The notes below the pieces were generated by a model. It ran no database searches and was not told where the DNA came from. It saw nothing but the letters and a program-made list of their open reading frames with translations. Positions 52,645-61,654 of a DNA stretch of 64,000 nt are shown here, piece after piece. Numbering within the stretch: the stretch's first letter is position 1; the number at the start of each line of letters is the position of its first letter. Both the position numbers and the translations under genes were made by a program. Source of the DNA: Paludibacteraceae bacterium (lineage in GTDB: Bacteria > Bacteroidota > Bacteroidia > Bacteroidales > Paludibacteraceae); the NCBI GenBank assembly GCA_017527905.1, contig JAFXPK010000030.1, positions 1-64,000 of the forward strand. The letters are read 5' to 3'.

Positions 52645-53244
52645 ATGAGAACGATTTTATTGGCAGATGTCACCATGGATCCGATGCTCTTCTTGTTCCT
52701 TTTCATATTCCTTCCATTTTGTTTTTTAATATTTCTATTGAAGCTCATCGATGAAATTAAAAACATCCCTACAAAATTTAAATATTACCGCAATAAGATT
52801 AGCAGTTTCATCCATAATCCACGTATCCTCGTCCCAGAAAAGAACTTGAAGTTTATCACTCTCTTTGCCGCGGTTGTCAAGTGTGACGGGAGGGTGAGGC
52901 ATAAAGAGATAGAATTCGTAAAAAAACATATTTTTCTGTCGTCCCAATTTAATAAATACAGGGAAGAGTCCATCCGTTTTTTCGACAGCGAGATAGAGGA
53001 TATCAACGTCCGTTTCATAGGCTACAAAACGACGAAGGTCCCATTCTTCATATTGGATCGGAAAAATATGAGTGGGGAGTGTATTTCGGAGAAAGTCTCG
53101 GATATATCCGCTAACCTGTTCTCGACGGACTTGCTTTCAGCCAATGCCTCCGAAAAAGAGAAGGAGGAGGCTACCGCACGGTTCCGCTCGATCCATGAGG
53201 CTTATGAGTTTTTACTTTCCTTGGAGATGGTCCGTGTTAAATAG
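52645..53244 (+). CDS. TerB/J paralogue with an internal deletion (copy 2)
   Basis: The 199-residue protein has the membrane helix and the first half of the TerB domain (LFAAVVKCDGRVRHKEI), as in the neighbours, then jumps at about residue 160 (SANLFSTDLLSANASE) straight into the last 40 residues of the J domain (ARFRSIHEAYEFLLS). Compared with copies 1 and 3 about 130 residues are lost in frame, including the HPD and the second TerB half. It is a degenerate copy, though still an intact frame. Confidence 0.75.
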   Translation: MRTILLADVTMDPMLFLFLFIFLPFCFLIFLLKLIDEIKNIPTKFKYYRNKISSFIHNPRILVPEKNLKFITLFAAVVKCDGRVRHKEIEFVKKHIFLSSQFNKYREESIRFFDSEIEDINVRFIGYKTTKVPFFILDRKNMSGECISEKVSDISANLFSTDLLSANASEKEKEEATARFRSIHEAYEFLLSLEMVRVK

Positions 53245-53276
53245 TAATAAGATAATGTTTGTAATTCATTGATTCT

Positions 53277-54173
53277 ATGATTTATATATTTCCAATAGCA
53301 GTTATAATCAGTTTCATTGTGGTCTACATAATTCTGACGGAGATTTCTGGTGACCCACGCAAGGATCTGTCTGATATGGAAGCGAGGTTTGTCGATCTAT
53401 TTGTGGCTCTAGCCAAATGTGAAGGGAAAGCTGATCCGCTGGAGGTCTTGTGCATTAAATCACATATTTGCAGGTCCCCTCGTTTGAGTAAAAGACACGA
53501 ATGGATTATAAAGTGTTTGGATGCGGAACTGAAAAACACACAGGTACGTTTCCTCGGATACGATTACGAAAGATTACCCATCTTCATCATGAAAAGGAGG
53601 AAAAAAGACAAACAACAGACCACAGAAAAAGTTTCAGACATCACAATCCATCTGCTTAGGAATTATATGCGGACGTACTCCGAACGGATGGAGTTCATGG
53701 ATTTTTTGTTCCAAATCGCCTATTCGCAGGATGGCGTGAGCAATGTGGAGGTGGACTTTCTACGTGAGGTGGCGCATTATCTGGACATCAAATCTTGGGA
53801 CTTTACCGCCTTCCTGTACAAATACGAGTACTTGAAGAAAGAACAGCAAGAACAAAAAGAGGAGCAGAAGCGCACGAAAAAGAAGAAGCGGACGGAAAAT
53901 GAGGAAAACGAGCGTCGCAAAACGCATGAGACCCGTTTCGAGAATGTCACGAACACCCGCAAGAAGGAGGCTCTCCAACTCCTGGAGATCACGGAGAATG
54001 CGGACGAACAAGAAATCAAATCCGCCTACCGCAGATTGGTGAAGATGTACCACCCGGACACGCTTCCCGCTAACACCTCCGAAGAGAAGAAGGAAGAGGC
54101 CACCGAACGCTTCCGCTCAATCCATGAGGCTTATGAGTTTCTGCTAGAGCAGGTTGTGCTCATGAAAAAATAA
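53277..54173 (+). CDS. DjlA-like co-chaperone: TM, TerB and J domain (copy 3)
   Basis: The 298-residue paralogue has an N-terminal helix (IYIFPIAVIISFIVVYII), a TerB domain (LFVALAKCEGKADPLEV, FLFQIAYSQDGVSNVEV), a lysine- and glutamate-rich linker (about 190-220) and a J domain with HPD in KMYHPDTLP. Parts are nearly identical to copy 1 (YSERMEFMD, REALQLLEI-type stretch, RFRSIHEAYEFLL), so duplication is recent or conversion is active. It ends 10 bases from the convergent TerB-like gene. Confidence 0.85.
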   Translation: MIYIFPIAVIISFIVVYIILTEISGDPRKDLSDMEARFVDLFVALAKCEGKADPLEVLCIKSHICRSPRLSKRHEWIIKCLDAELKNTQVRFLGYDYERLPIFIMKRRKKDKQQTTEKVSDITIHLLRNYMRTYSERMEFMDFLFQIAYSQDGVSNVEVDFLREVAHYLDIKSWDFTAFLYKYEYLKKEQQEQKEEQKRTKKKKRTENEENERRKTHETRFENVTNTRKKEALQLLEITENADEQEIKSAYRRLVKMYHPDTLPANTSEEKKEEATERFRSIHEAYEFLLEQVVLMKK

Positions 54174-54183
54174 GAGCTTGTAA

Positions 54184-55326
54184 TTATGCGAAGAAAATAA
54201 AGATGAGGCTGAACAAGTATAATATATCCGAATAAAAAATTTCTTTCACAAGATAGTTGTAGTCTTTGCGTGTAAAAGCAGTGTAATATTTGTCCGAAAT
54301 ATTACAACCGTTGTAATAGGTGATTATGAAGAATATGATCACCATCATTATTGTACATGAAACAGTTCCTCGAGTCGGTGCTGTGATAGCGAGCACAATA
54401 TTCGAAATTACCATTTGAATGAAAAGAAGTAAAAATGAAACCGATCGTTTGTCGTTTTTGATGATGAACTTAGTATTTGTTTCTTTGTCGTTTTCTGTGC
54501 TTTTAGGGAAGATGTTGAGAACCACTTCAGGGTCAGAATAGAGTTCTGGATCTTTCTCTCTCAGATTCTTATAGAACCATTTGTCTTCGGATTTTGATTC
54601 GAAGGAATCCTTTAGCGTGTAAAATTCCTCCTTTGTCAGGAATTGATTCACGCATATTCTTTTCAAGTCAGTTTCTTCGCGTTTATTGATGTTGCCATCC
54701 ATGTAGGCCAGTTGGAAAAGCAGGTACGAAAGGTATTTCTTTCGCTCTTCACTGAGGTAATCCGTTAATGAAAAGGCAAGTTCCTTGACATCATCGTCGG
54801 GCAAACCAAAATATTCATAAAGATTGAGCATCCCTCCATATACGGAATAGTCCTGTTTCCTTTTCAAATCACGGAGCCATCCTTTAGGGTTGAAGAGGGT
54901 TCGTCTAATGTTTCTTATGTGTGTGAAAATCTTCATCTCGAGAGTGAGGGATTGTGATGAAGTATACTTTAACACGTAGTGGTGGACAAGATAGTCGATG
55001 TCTGCTTCTTTGTCGAATGATGTGCGGATGTAATTGACGACAAAAGCTAATTTGTTGGCATACATGTCTTTTTCATCGCTCTGTAAGAGCTTGCACATGA
55101 GCAGAACGACCATCCTATTCAGTAAATTTTTTTCCTTTAATGTGGATTCGAAGTGCTTCTTTTCATTCCGTCGCTCAAATACGAATAGGTTTCCTCTCAC
55201 TAAGAAATACAATGTAAGGATAGAGTATATGAAACAGGCAACAGCTACAACCACATTGACGTCGGTTTCGATGTTTATGGCTAAAATATTCATGTGCGAC
55301 AATTGAAATAACGTTGTGATGTCCAT
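54184..55326 (-). CDS. TerB-like membrane protein
   Basis: The start is taken at 55326 (MDITTLFQLSHMNILAINIE), ten bases after the stop of the FAD oxidoreductase gene; the frame upstream is a shadow of that gene. The 380-residue product has a membrane helix near residues 24-44, a long helical soluble region with a TerB-like segment (YLLFQLAYMDGNINKREETD) that resembles the tandem TerB-J proteins, and three C-terminal helices (SVSFLLLFIQMVISNIVLAI, IMMVIIFFIITYY, LYLFSLIFIFFA). It has no J domain. Role unknown, but proximity suggests it works with the DjlA-like set. Confidence 0.65.
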   Translation of the reverse strand: MDITTLFQLSHMNILAINIETDVNVVVAVACFIYSILTLYFLVRGNLFVFERRNEKKHFESTLKEKNLLNRMVVLLMCKLLQSDEKDMYANKLAFVVNYIRTSFDKEADIDYLVHHYVLKYTSSQSLTLEMKIFTHIRNIRRTLFNPKGWLRDLKRKQDYSVYGGMLNLYEYFGLPDDDVKELAFSLTDYLSEERKKYLSYLLFQLAYMDGNINKREETDLKRICVNQFLTKEEFYTLKDSFESKSEDKWFYKNLREKDPELYSDPEVVLNIFPKSTENDKETNTKFIIKNDKRSVSFLLLFIQMVISNIVLAITAPTRGTVSCTIMMVIIFFIITYYNGCNISDKYYTAFTRKDYNYLVKEIFYSDILYLFSLIFIFFA

Positions 55327-55336
55327 CTCTTTCCTG

Positions 55337-56902
55337 TTATTTTTTTTGTTCTCCGATTCTTTCCGCACACAATATTCCGTCCATGGCGGAAGAGGTGATT
55401 CCTCCCGCATAGCCGGCTCCCTCGCCGCAAGGGTAGAGCCCCTTGATCTGCACATGCTGCATCGTCTCCGGGTCACGCGGAATGCGGACGGGTGAGGAGG
55501 TGCGTGACTCCACACCGATGATGATGGCATCGTTCGTGAGATATCCCCTCATCTTTTTGTCGAAATCCTTGAAGCCTAGTTGCAGGCGCTCCCTGATGAA
55601 TTTAGGCATCCATTTGTGCATGTCGGATGGCACGATGCCTGGGAGATAGGAGGTCTCCGGCAGTGAGGAGGAAGACCTTCCATTCACGAAATCGAGCAGC
55701 CTCTGCGCGGGCGCCACCGCCATTCCTCCACCGTTCTGGTAGGAGAGCCTTTCGTACTCTTCTTGGAACTTCAATCCTGCCAACGCCCCGAACTGCTCGT
55801 ACTCCTTGAGGTCCTCCGGCCTGATCTCCACCACGATGGCTGCGTTCGCGAAAGGTGAGTTACGATGCGAAGGGGACATGCCGTTGACGACACACTCACC
55901 CTCACCCGTAGAGGCGGGTACGATGAAGCCTCCCGGACACATGCAGAAGGAGTATACGCCTCGCTCCTTCACTTGCGTGACGACGTTGTAGGCGGCTGAG
56001 GGAAGGTATTTCCCCCGCTCCTTGCGATGGTATTGTATGCTGTCGATAAGCGCTTGCTTGTGCTCCACACGGACACCCATGGCAAACCCTTTGCACTCCA
56101 TGAGAATGCCCTCTTGGTGAAGTAGGGTATAGATGTCTCGTGACGAATGGCCGGTGGCTAAGATGATGTTGTCGGCGAAGAATCGCTCTCCATCGGCTGT
56201 CTCCACGCCTTCCACATGGTCGTCCTTCGTCAGGATCTTGGTCATTTTCTTCTCGAAATGGATCTCCCCGCCATGACGGAGGATGGTATCCCGCATGTTC
56301 TTGATGACGACAGGCAGACGGTCCGTCCCGATGTGCGGATGTGCCTCATAGAGTATCTCGTCCTGCGCTCCATGCTGGTAGAAGGTGAGCAGGATGCGGC
56401 TGCAGTCACCCTTTTTCTTGGAGCGGGTGAAGAGCTTACCGTCGGAGAAGGTACCGGCGCCGCCCTCCCCGAAACAATAGTTGGATTCTAGGTTCAGTCC
56501 GTTATTACGGTTGAGTTGGGCGATGTCTTTCTTACGTTCGCTCACCTCCTTGCCTCGCTCGATGATAACCGGTTTGAGCCCTAGCTCGATGAGTCGAAGG
56601 GCTGCGAAAAGACCTGCTGGCCCCGCACCGATGATGAGTACGGGTTCATCCTTCGAGACGTCCCGGTAGTGGAACGGGTAGGTGATAGGCTCCGGTTGCG
56701 TTCCTTGGGTATAGACATTCACGCAGAGGTTGATCTTCACCTGCGTGCGGGAACGCGCGTCGATTGATTTGCGGACAATCCGCACGGTAGTCACTTGGCT
56801 GGGAGCGACATGGATCTTCTGGGCCACCTGCTCCTTCAGCCGAGCCTCGTCTCCTGCCTGTTCGGGCAATACGGTGAGTTGTATGTTGGGTAAAAAAGCC
56901 AT
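55337..56902 (-). CDS. NAD(P)/FAD-dependent oxidoreductase
   Basis: The 521-residue protein has a small N-terminal domain (about 1-85), the FAD-binding VLIIGAGPAGLFAALRLIEL, NLESNYCFGEGGAGTFSDGKL, ILATGHSSRDIY and the C-terminal GLYPCGEGAGYAGGITSSAMDG. It belongs to a widespread group of uncharacterised FAD dehydrogenases. The reaction is unknown. It lies between the LytTR regulator and the TerB-like gene in one packed operon. Confidence 0.88.
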   Translation of the reverse strand: MAFLPNIQLTVLPEQAGDEARLKEQVAQKIHVAPSQVTTVRIVRKSIDARSRTQVKINLCVNVYTQGTQPEPITYPFHYRDVSKDEPVLIIGAGPAGLFAALRLIELGLKPVIIERGKEVSERKKDIAQLNRNNGLNLESNYCFGEGGAGTFSDGKLFTRSKKKGDCSRILLTFYQHGAQDEILYEAHPHIGTDRLPVVIKNMRDTILRHGGEIHFEKKMTKILTKDDHVEGVETADGERFFADNIILATGHSSRDIYTLLHQEGILMECKGFAMGVRVEHKQALIDSIQYHRKERGKYLPSAAYNVVTQVKERGVYSFCMCPGGFIVPASTGEGECVVNGMSPSHRNSPFANAAIVVEIRPEDLKEYEQFGALAGLKFQEEYERLSYQNGGGMAVAPAQRLLDFVNGRSSSSLPETSYLPGIVPSDMHKWMPKFIRERLQLGFKDFDKKMRGYLTNDAIIIGVESRTSSPVRIPRDPETMQHVQIKGLYPCGEGAGYAGGITSSAMDGILCAERIGEQKK

Positions 56903-56917
56903 TTCGGTTCTCCTTGT

Positions 56918-57652
56918 TTAGTTGGCCAACATCCTCTTGTCGATGAACTCCTGGAATACGTTTTTGTAGGAGTCGGAGACTGGGATATAGGTCTTTCCGA
57001 AAATAATTCTGTTGCGCTCCACTTCCCTGATTTTGCTTGCGTTCACGATATAGGAGCGATGGACGCGCAGGAACTGGCTGGCTGGCAGCGTGGTCTCCAA
57101 CGATTTCATGCTCATCAGCGAAAGGATAGGGTATTGCTGGTCTTCCAGGAATATCTTCACGTAATCCTTCATGCCTTCGATGTAGAGGATCTTGTCGAAC
57201 TGCACCTGCACGAGTTTGTAATCCGTCTTCACGAATATGGACCTTTCCGTCTCGGGCTGTTCCGTGGCGACTGGTTTATTCGCGTTAGCGGCCATCTCGA
57301 ACCAACTCAACGCCTTGTTGGCGGCTTGCAGGAAATCATCGTAGCTAATGGGTTTCAACAGATAGTCCAAGGCATTCACCTTGAATCCGTCCAAGGCATA
57401 TTGCTGGAAAGCGGTGGTGAAGATCACCTTTGTCTTGTCACCGATGAGCTTCGAGAACTCCAAGCCGTTCATTTCCGGCATCTGGATGTCGAGGAACATC
57501 AGGTCAGGCGTGTTCTCAGCAAAGGCTTTCGCGGCTTCCACCGCGCTCGAGTAGCTCCCAATCAGGTTCAGGAAAGGGGTTTTCTTCACGTAAGATTCGA
57601 TGAGTCCCAAAGCCAATGGCTCGTCGTCTACTACGATACAATTGAGTGTCAT
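56918..57652 (-). CDS. LytTR-family response regulator
   Basis: The 244-residue protein has a receiver domain (Asp55 phosphorylation site in LMFLDIQMP, conserved acidic VVDDE, Lys in YLLKPIS) and a C-terminal LytTR DNA-binding domain (VQFDKILYIEGMKDYVKIFL, FLRVHRSYIVN). Its start overlaps the stop of the kinase gene by four bases, so both make a two-component pair. Target genes are unknown. Confidence 0.94.
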   Translation of the reverse strand: MTLNCIVVDDEPLALGLIESYVKKTPFLNLIGSYSSAVEAAKAFAENTPDLMFLDIQMPEMNGLEFSKLIGDKTKVIFTTAFQQYALDGFKVNALDYLLKPISYDDFLQAANKALSWFEMAANANKPVATEQPETERSIFVKTDYKLVQVQFDKILYIEGMKDYVKIFLEDQQYPILSLMSMKSLETTLPASQFLRVHRSYIVNASKIREVERNRIIFGKTYIPVSDSYKNVFQEFIDKRMLAN

Positions 57653-58848
57653 GCGTTCTCCTCCTTTTTCGTGTTAATGATTAATAATGAGTGATATACA
57701 TCACCCTCCACACCATATTCGAAGACGTGCGAATTCGGGTATATGAGTTCCAGCCTCCTTTTCGTGTTCTCCATACCGATGCCCGAACCGCTCTTGTCGT
57801 GTTCGGCGGACTTCGGGAAATAGCTGTTCCGCAGCTCACATCGTACGGTGTTCGCATCGGTTTCCTTGATGGAGAACTCGATGAATGACGACTGGTTGTT
57901 GGATATTCCATGCTTGAAAGCGTTCTCTATCAGTGATATGAAGAGAAGCGGGGCGATCGGCATCGTCGGGTCGAGGGAGACATCCGTCGTGACATCCACC
58001 CTGACGTAACTGCTCAACCGGAGTCTCATCAGCTTGACATAGTTATTGATGAAATCGATCTCCTTTTGGATCGGCACATACTGCTGCCCGTCATCGTAAA
58101 GGACGTAGCGCAACATCTTGCTGAGGTCCATGACCGCCTCCTGCGACTTCTCCGGACTAATGGCGATCAGCGCATAGATGTTGTTCAGCGTATTGAACAG
58201 GAAGTGCGGGTTGATTTGGCTCTTCAGATTCTTCAGCTCCGCCTCCACCTTCTGTTTCTCCTCCTCTTGACGTTTCTCTTCGGTTTGGAACCACCTTGAA
58301 GTTGTCTTGATGGCGACAGCGATGCCAGCCATGCAGATGAAAGAGAAGATATCAGTGATGATATGCCACCATCTGAAACGTTTACGGTCCCTTTGGATAT
58401 TTTTGGAAATGTCCGTTTTAACGGTAGGAACCTCCACCTGTTCTTTGACAATGATGGAAGACTCGCTCTGTTTTAGTTCCTTGATTTCCTTCTCCAACAG
58501 CTCGATTTTCTCTTGTAGGCGAACACTGCGCGGTTGTATGTCCGGCGTCAGATAATTCTGCCAGCAATAATTCAATCCGCAAAGCAAGGCAATGAGCACC
58601 AAGTTATGCGTGATATAACTTTTCAACCGGTTGGCGAACACGTATTTTTCTATCAGCCAACAATAGTTGACGTAAAAGACAATCATGAAGGAGACTGGCG
58701 TGCAGACGTTCTTCCACCAAAAAATAACCCATTGGTTATCGTCGCTTCTGCTATAAAAGAAGATTGGGATGACGAAGATTAGTAGCCATGCTATCACATG
58801 GATCGAAATGATGAACTCTTTTTTGTGTGGAAATATGGATTTACTCAT
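57649..58848 (-). CDS. LytS-type sensor histidine kinase
   Basis: The 399-residue kinase has four N-terminal membrane helices (about 15-130), a coiled linker, the His_kinase phosphoacceptor motif QINPHFLFNTLNNIYALI and an ATP-binding domain ending with SGIGMENTKRRLELIYP. No extra sensor domain is visible, so the membrane part probably senses the signal. It overlaps the nuclease gene upstream by eight bases and the regulator downstream by four. Confidence 0.93.
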   Translation of the reverse strand: MSKSIFPHKKEFIISIHVIAWLLIFVIPIFFYSRSDDNQWVIFWWKNVCTPVSFMIVFYVNYCWLIEKYVFANRLKSYITHNLVLIALLCGLNYCWQNYLTPDIQPRSVRLQEKIELLEKEIKELKQSESSIIVKEQVEVPTVKTDISKNIQRDRKRFRWWHIITDIFSFICMAGIAVAIKTTSRWFQTEEKRQEEEKQKVEAELKNLKSQINPHFLFNTLNNIYALIAISPEKSQEAVMDLSKMLRYVLYDDGQQYVPIQKEIDFINNYVKLMRLRLSSYVRVDVTTDVSLDPTMPIAPLLFISLIENAFKHGISNNQSSFIEFSIKETDANTVRCELRNSYFPKSAEHDKSGSGIGMENTKRRLELIYPNSHVFEYGVEGDVYHSLLIINTKKEENA

Positions 58849-59890
58849 GGTTGATAATGTCTAAGTCTAAGAAAATGGGTAAATGATCACTATATCCGTA
58901 GGCGTAGAAGGCACCCATAAACGCTCGTTTAGGAGCCTTGCCCGTTTTGTCCTCCTTCAGAAGAAAATCCTCTCCGCAAATATGCACGTCATAGACGGAG
59001 GTGTGGATGGAATGCTTGGGGTCCAACAGGGGTCCCGAGACGATGAGCTGGTCCAGCATGCCCCATTCCCCGCCGAACTTATGGCTTCCCACATCCCCCC
59101 TCTCCGCGAATTGCTCGCAGAGATTGTATAGTTTTTGGTCAACGGAGTGGGGCGTCGGCTTTCCCGCACCGAGCACCTCCTTGATGCTTGCGTTGTAGGG
59201 GTAGTCATTGAAGTCGCCCATGATGATGATATTGCATCGAGGCTGGGCATTCTGTAGGCTATCCGTCACTTTGCGGAGCGCTTTCGCCGCCGTGAATCGT
59301 TTGTGCTCCGACTCAAGTTCCCCTCCGTATCGGGAAGGCCAGTGGTTCACGAAGACGTGGAGCGTATCACCATTGAACAGCACGCCTGTGGCATGAAGGA
59401 TATCCCGTGTCGGGCGCCCCTCAACAATGGGTACGGGGATGAAATCCTCCCCGATGATGCGGAAACGGTCCGGCAAATAGGCGAGGGCGACATCCACGCC
59501 ACGCTGGTCGGGAGAGTCCTTGTGGACGAACCGGTAGCCACACACCTTCAGTTGGGTGCGCTGCGTCAAATCCATCAACACTTTTTTGTTCTCCACTTCA
59601 CAAAGCCCGATAATGACAGGCTTGGTCCATCCACCGGCGGCAGTGATGGCTCTCGATATGTTATTCAGTTTATTTTTATACTTTCCTTCCGTCCATTGGT
59701 ACTCACCTTGAGGCGTGAAGGCGTTGTCGTCCGTCAAAGGGTCATCCTCGCAGTCGAAAAGATTTTCGACGTTATAACTGACAATGCGGATAGTTTCAGT
59801 TTTTTCTCCTTCAGCGAAACAGGGAAGGGTAGCCACAGAGCAGCAACAGAGACAAGTAAGAAAAAATATTGTCAACACCCTTCGCTTCAT
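58841..59890 (-). CDS. Exported endonuclease/exonuclease/phosphatase-family protein
   Basis: The 349-residue protein has a signal peptide (about 1-26; FLTCLCCCSVATLPCFAEG) and EEP-fold motifs: RIVSYNVENLFD, GLCEVENKKVL, NHWPSRYGG, IIMGDFNDYP and YSDHLPIFLDL. The metal and catalytic residues are all present, so it should be an active phosphodiesterase, nuclease or phosphatase of the envelope. It lies in the operon between a beta-helix lipoprotein and the sensor kinase. Confidence 0.9.
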   Translation of the reverse strand: MKRRVLTIFFLTCLCCCSVATLPCFAEGEKTETIRIVSYNVENLFDCEDDPLTDDNAFTPQGEYQWTEGKYKNKLNNISRAITAAGGWTKPVIIGLCEVENKKVLMDLTQRTQLKVCGYRFVHKDSPDQRGVDVALAYLPDRFRIIGEDFIPVPIVEGRPTRDILHATGVLFNGDTLHVFVNHWPSRYGGELESEHKRFTAAKALRKVTDSLQNAQPRCNIIIMGDFNDYPYNASIKEVLGAGKPTPHSVDQKLYNLCEQFAERGDVGSHKFGGEWGMLDQLIVSGPLLDPKHSIHTSVYDVHICGEDFLLKEDKTGKAPKRAFMGAFYAYGYSDHLPIFLDLDIINHE

Positions 59891-59899
59891 ATCCGAAAT

Positions 59900-61402
59900 T
59901 TATTGATTTACAACACTCGTGTCAGCCTTTACAACAATTTGGTAGGCACCCATATCAGGAGCGGCGTCCACATTCCTTAAGACCCCATCCTTGTCCAACT
60001 TGTAAGCTTCGTTACGGAGCACCAATCCGAGATCTCCCCTTTCCTTGCAAGGAGAATCTTCCATCAGGTGAAAATCGTACACGGAATTTGCTCGGTCCAC
60101 ACACTGAAAGCGAGGGTTCTCATTAGGAATAACCACATTGAAACGGTTGGTGTCCATCGCCATATCCTCAGGCGAGATACCGATGAATAGGAGGGAATGG
60201 TCGAATTTGAAATCCAACGAGTCCCCTTCAACATGAGGAACAACATTGATCTGGCTCCTAGGTTTTCCGAACTTTACCGTGTCCCCCGCCACAATACAGT
60301 TGTTGAACACAGCCTTAAACGGCAATCCGTCCTCCGAATCAGGCTCCGCATAGTAATCCTTGTCGGATAGGGTGAGCGCATAAGAGGAGGAATTATGCAA
60401 AGAGATGGTACAATGGTCAAACTGGTGTTTACCACCCTGCAGGACGACACACCCCCTGGTTCCGTTCGTGAACAAAGAGTTATAAGCCATCACGTTCGAT
60501 TTATAGGCATATAGGCAAGAGCCATACGTGTTATGGATATGGCTATTAGAGATGACCAAGCTGTAATCGTCGCCATTAACCACGGCGGAGTCGACCAGGA
60601 TACCGAAAGCGCCACCCTTGATGAGGGCATGGTTGATTCGGTTGTCCGTACTGGAGGAAGAGATGTTGATACCGCCCCACAAGTTCGTCATTTGGTCGAA
60701 CTCCAACTCCCTCGATATGTTGTCGATACGGTTTGTGAGGAAAACGACCTCCTCATCCACAGAACCCTCAATATGGATACTACCGTTCACCAATATGGTG
60801 GCATTCTTTTTCATGTACAGCACAACACCTTCCTTGATGGTCAGGGTAGCGGCGGAATCCACGATGATGGAATCGTAGACAAGGAACGGTTTTTTGCCGC
60901 TCCATACCGTGTCAGAGGAGATATGCACCTTCTGTTTTAGATGGTACGCATCCTGGCCATATGCGGAAAGGACTACGCTTTGACAGTTCCCATTATAGAG
61001 CACGTTTATTTTATCTTCAATAAGCAGAGGAGCATCCTGCCCGCTCTCTCCTGCGACAATTTGGACAAAGACGTATAAGCTATCGCCCGATAGGATCTCC
61101 AGATTCGAGAACGATGTGCCCGATTTCCCGTTCACATTGATTTGAAAGTAGTTCGAATGCGACTCCAACACGAGGGAAGCGATCTTAATGTCCTCTTTCG
61201 TCTCATTGTAAATCTTGAACACAGCAGTCGGACTGATCGTTTGGGAAATGACCGTATCAAACGAAAGGGAGTCCGGCATTGTGAGTTTATATTCGGAATC
61301 CGTCGTGAATTCGTCTTTACAGCCATTATGGGAGAAGCAGATGCCCAGTAGAATCAGACTGGCCCATATGCCATTGAGGAAATATTTCACTTTTTTCACC
61401 AT
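59900..61402 (-). CDS. Right-handed beta-helix lipoprotein
   Basis: The 500-residue protein starts with a lipoprotein signal (ICFSHNGC, lipid Cys28). After an Ig-like N-terminal part (about 40-150) it has parallel beta-helix turns (ILVNGSIHIEGSVDEEVVF, INHALIKGGAFGILVDSAVV, VISNSHIHNTYGSCLYAYK, AYNSLFTNGTRGCVVLQG). The end contains DMGAYQ, common in beta-helix proteins of Bacteroidales. Role unknown, probably surface or periplasmic. It heads the six-gene minus-strand operon to 54184. Confidence 0.85.
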   Translation of the reverse strand: MVKKVKYFLNGIWASLILLGICFSHNGCKDEFTTDSEYKLTMPDSLSFDTVISQTISPTAVFKIYNETKEDIKIASLVLESHSNYFQINVNGKSGTSFSNLEILSGDSLYVFVQIVAGESGQDAPLLIEDKINVLYNGNCQSVVLSAYGQDAYHLKQKVHISSDTVWSGKKPFLVYDSIIVDSAATLTIKEGVVLYMKKNATILVNGSIHIEGSVDEEVVFLTNRIDNISRELEFDQMTNLWGGINISSSSTDNRINHALIKGGAFGILVDSAVVNGDDYSLVISNSHIHNTYGSCLYAYKSNVMAYNSLFTNGTRGCVVLQGGKHQFDHCTISLHNSSSYALTLSDKDYYAEPDSEDGLPFKAVFNNCIVAGDTVKFGKPRSQINVVPHVEGDSLDFKFDHSLLFIGISPEDMAMDTNRFNVVIPNENPRFQCVDRANSVYDFHLMEDSPCKERGDLGLVLRNEAYKLDKDGVLRNVDAAPDMGAYQIVVKADTSVVNQ

Positions 61403-61422
61403 TGTATTTTTATCTCAGGGTT

Positions 61423-61430
61423 CAAAGTTA
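61423..61430 (-). promoter_or_regulatory. -7 box of the beta-helix/two-component operon
   Basis: The minus strand reads TAACTTTG, a fit to TAnnTTTG, about 20 bases before the lipoprotein start. The -33 box is not a clear match. Confidence 0.5.
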
Positions 61431-61617
61431 GTTATTAAAACGATACGAATAAGATGAAACCGCTAAAAAAAGAACAAAACGGGTATGATTTTATGGGTGA
61501 AAGCCCTCGTTTTTCGCATTATGGGAAAATTGTTGAAAAAATAATATTCTATAAATCAAAATTTTATTTATCTGACTATTGACATCCGTTATAAATAGAC
61601 TTGTTTTTTGGATTATA

Positions 61618-61650
61618 TTTGGATTTATTGAAATATTTACACTAAATTTG
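61618..61650 (+). promoter_or_regulatory. Promoter of the exopolysaccharide locus
   Basis: TTTG (61618-61621), 21 bases, TAAATTTG (61643-61650). A second -7-like box TATATTTG overlaps the -33 part at 61614-61621. Transcription from about 61655 would give a leader of about 320 bases. Confidence 0.55.
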
Positions 61651-61654
61651 TACC

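Noticed and set aside
55327..55530. N-terminal extension of the TerB-like protein starting at 55530
   Set aside because: It overlaps the C-terminus of the FAD oxidoreductase in another frame and has a shadow-like composition. The start at 55326, ten bases after that gene, fits the operon spacing.
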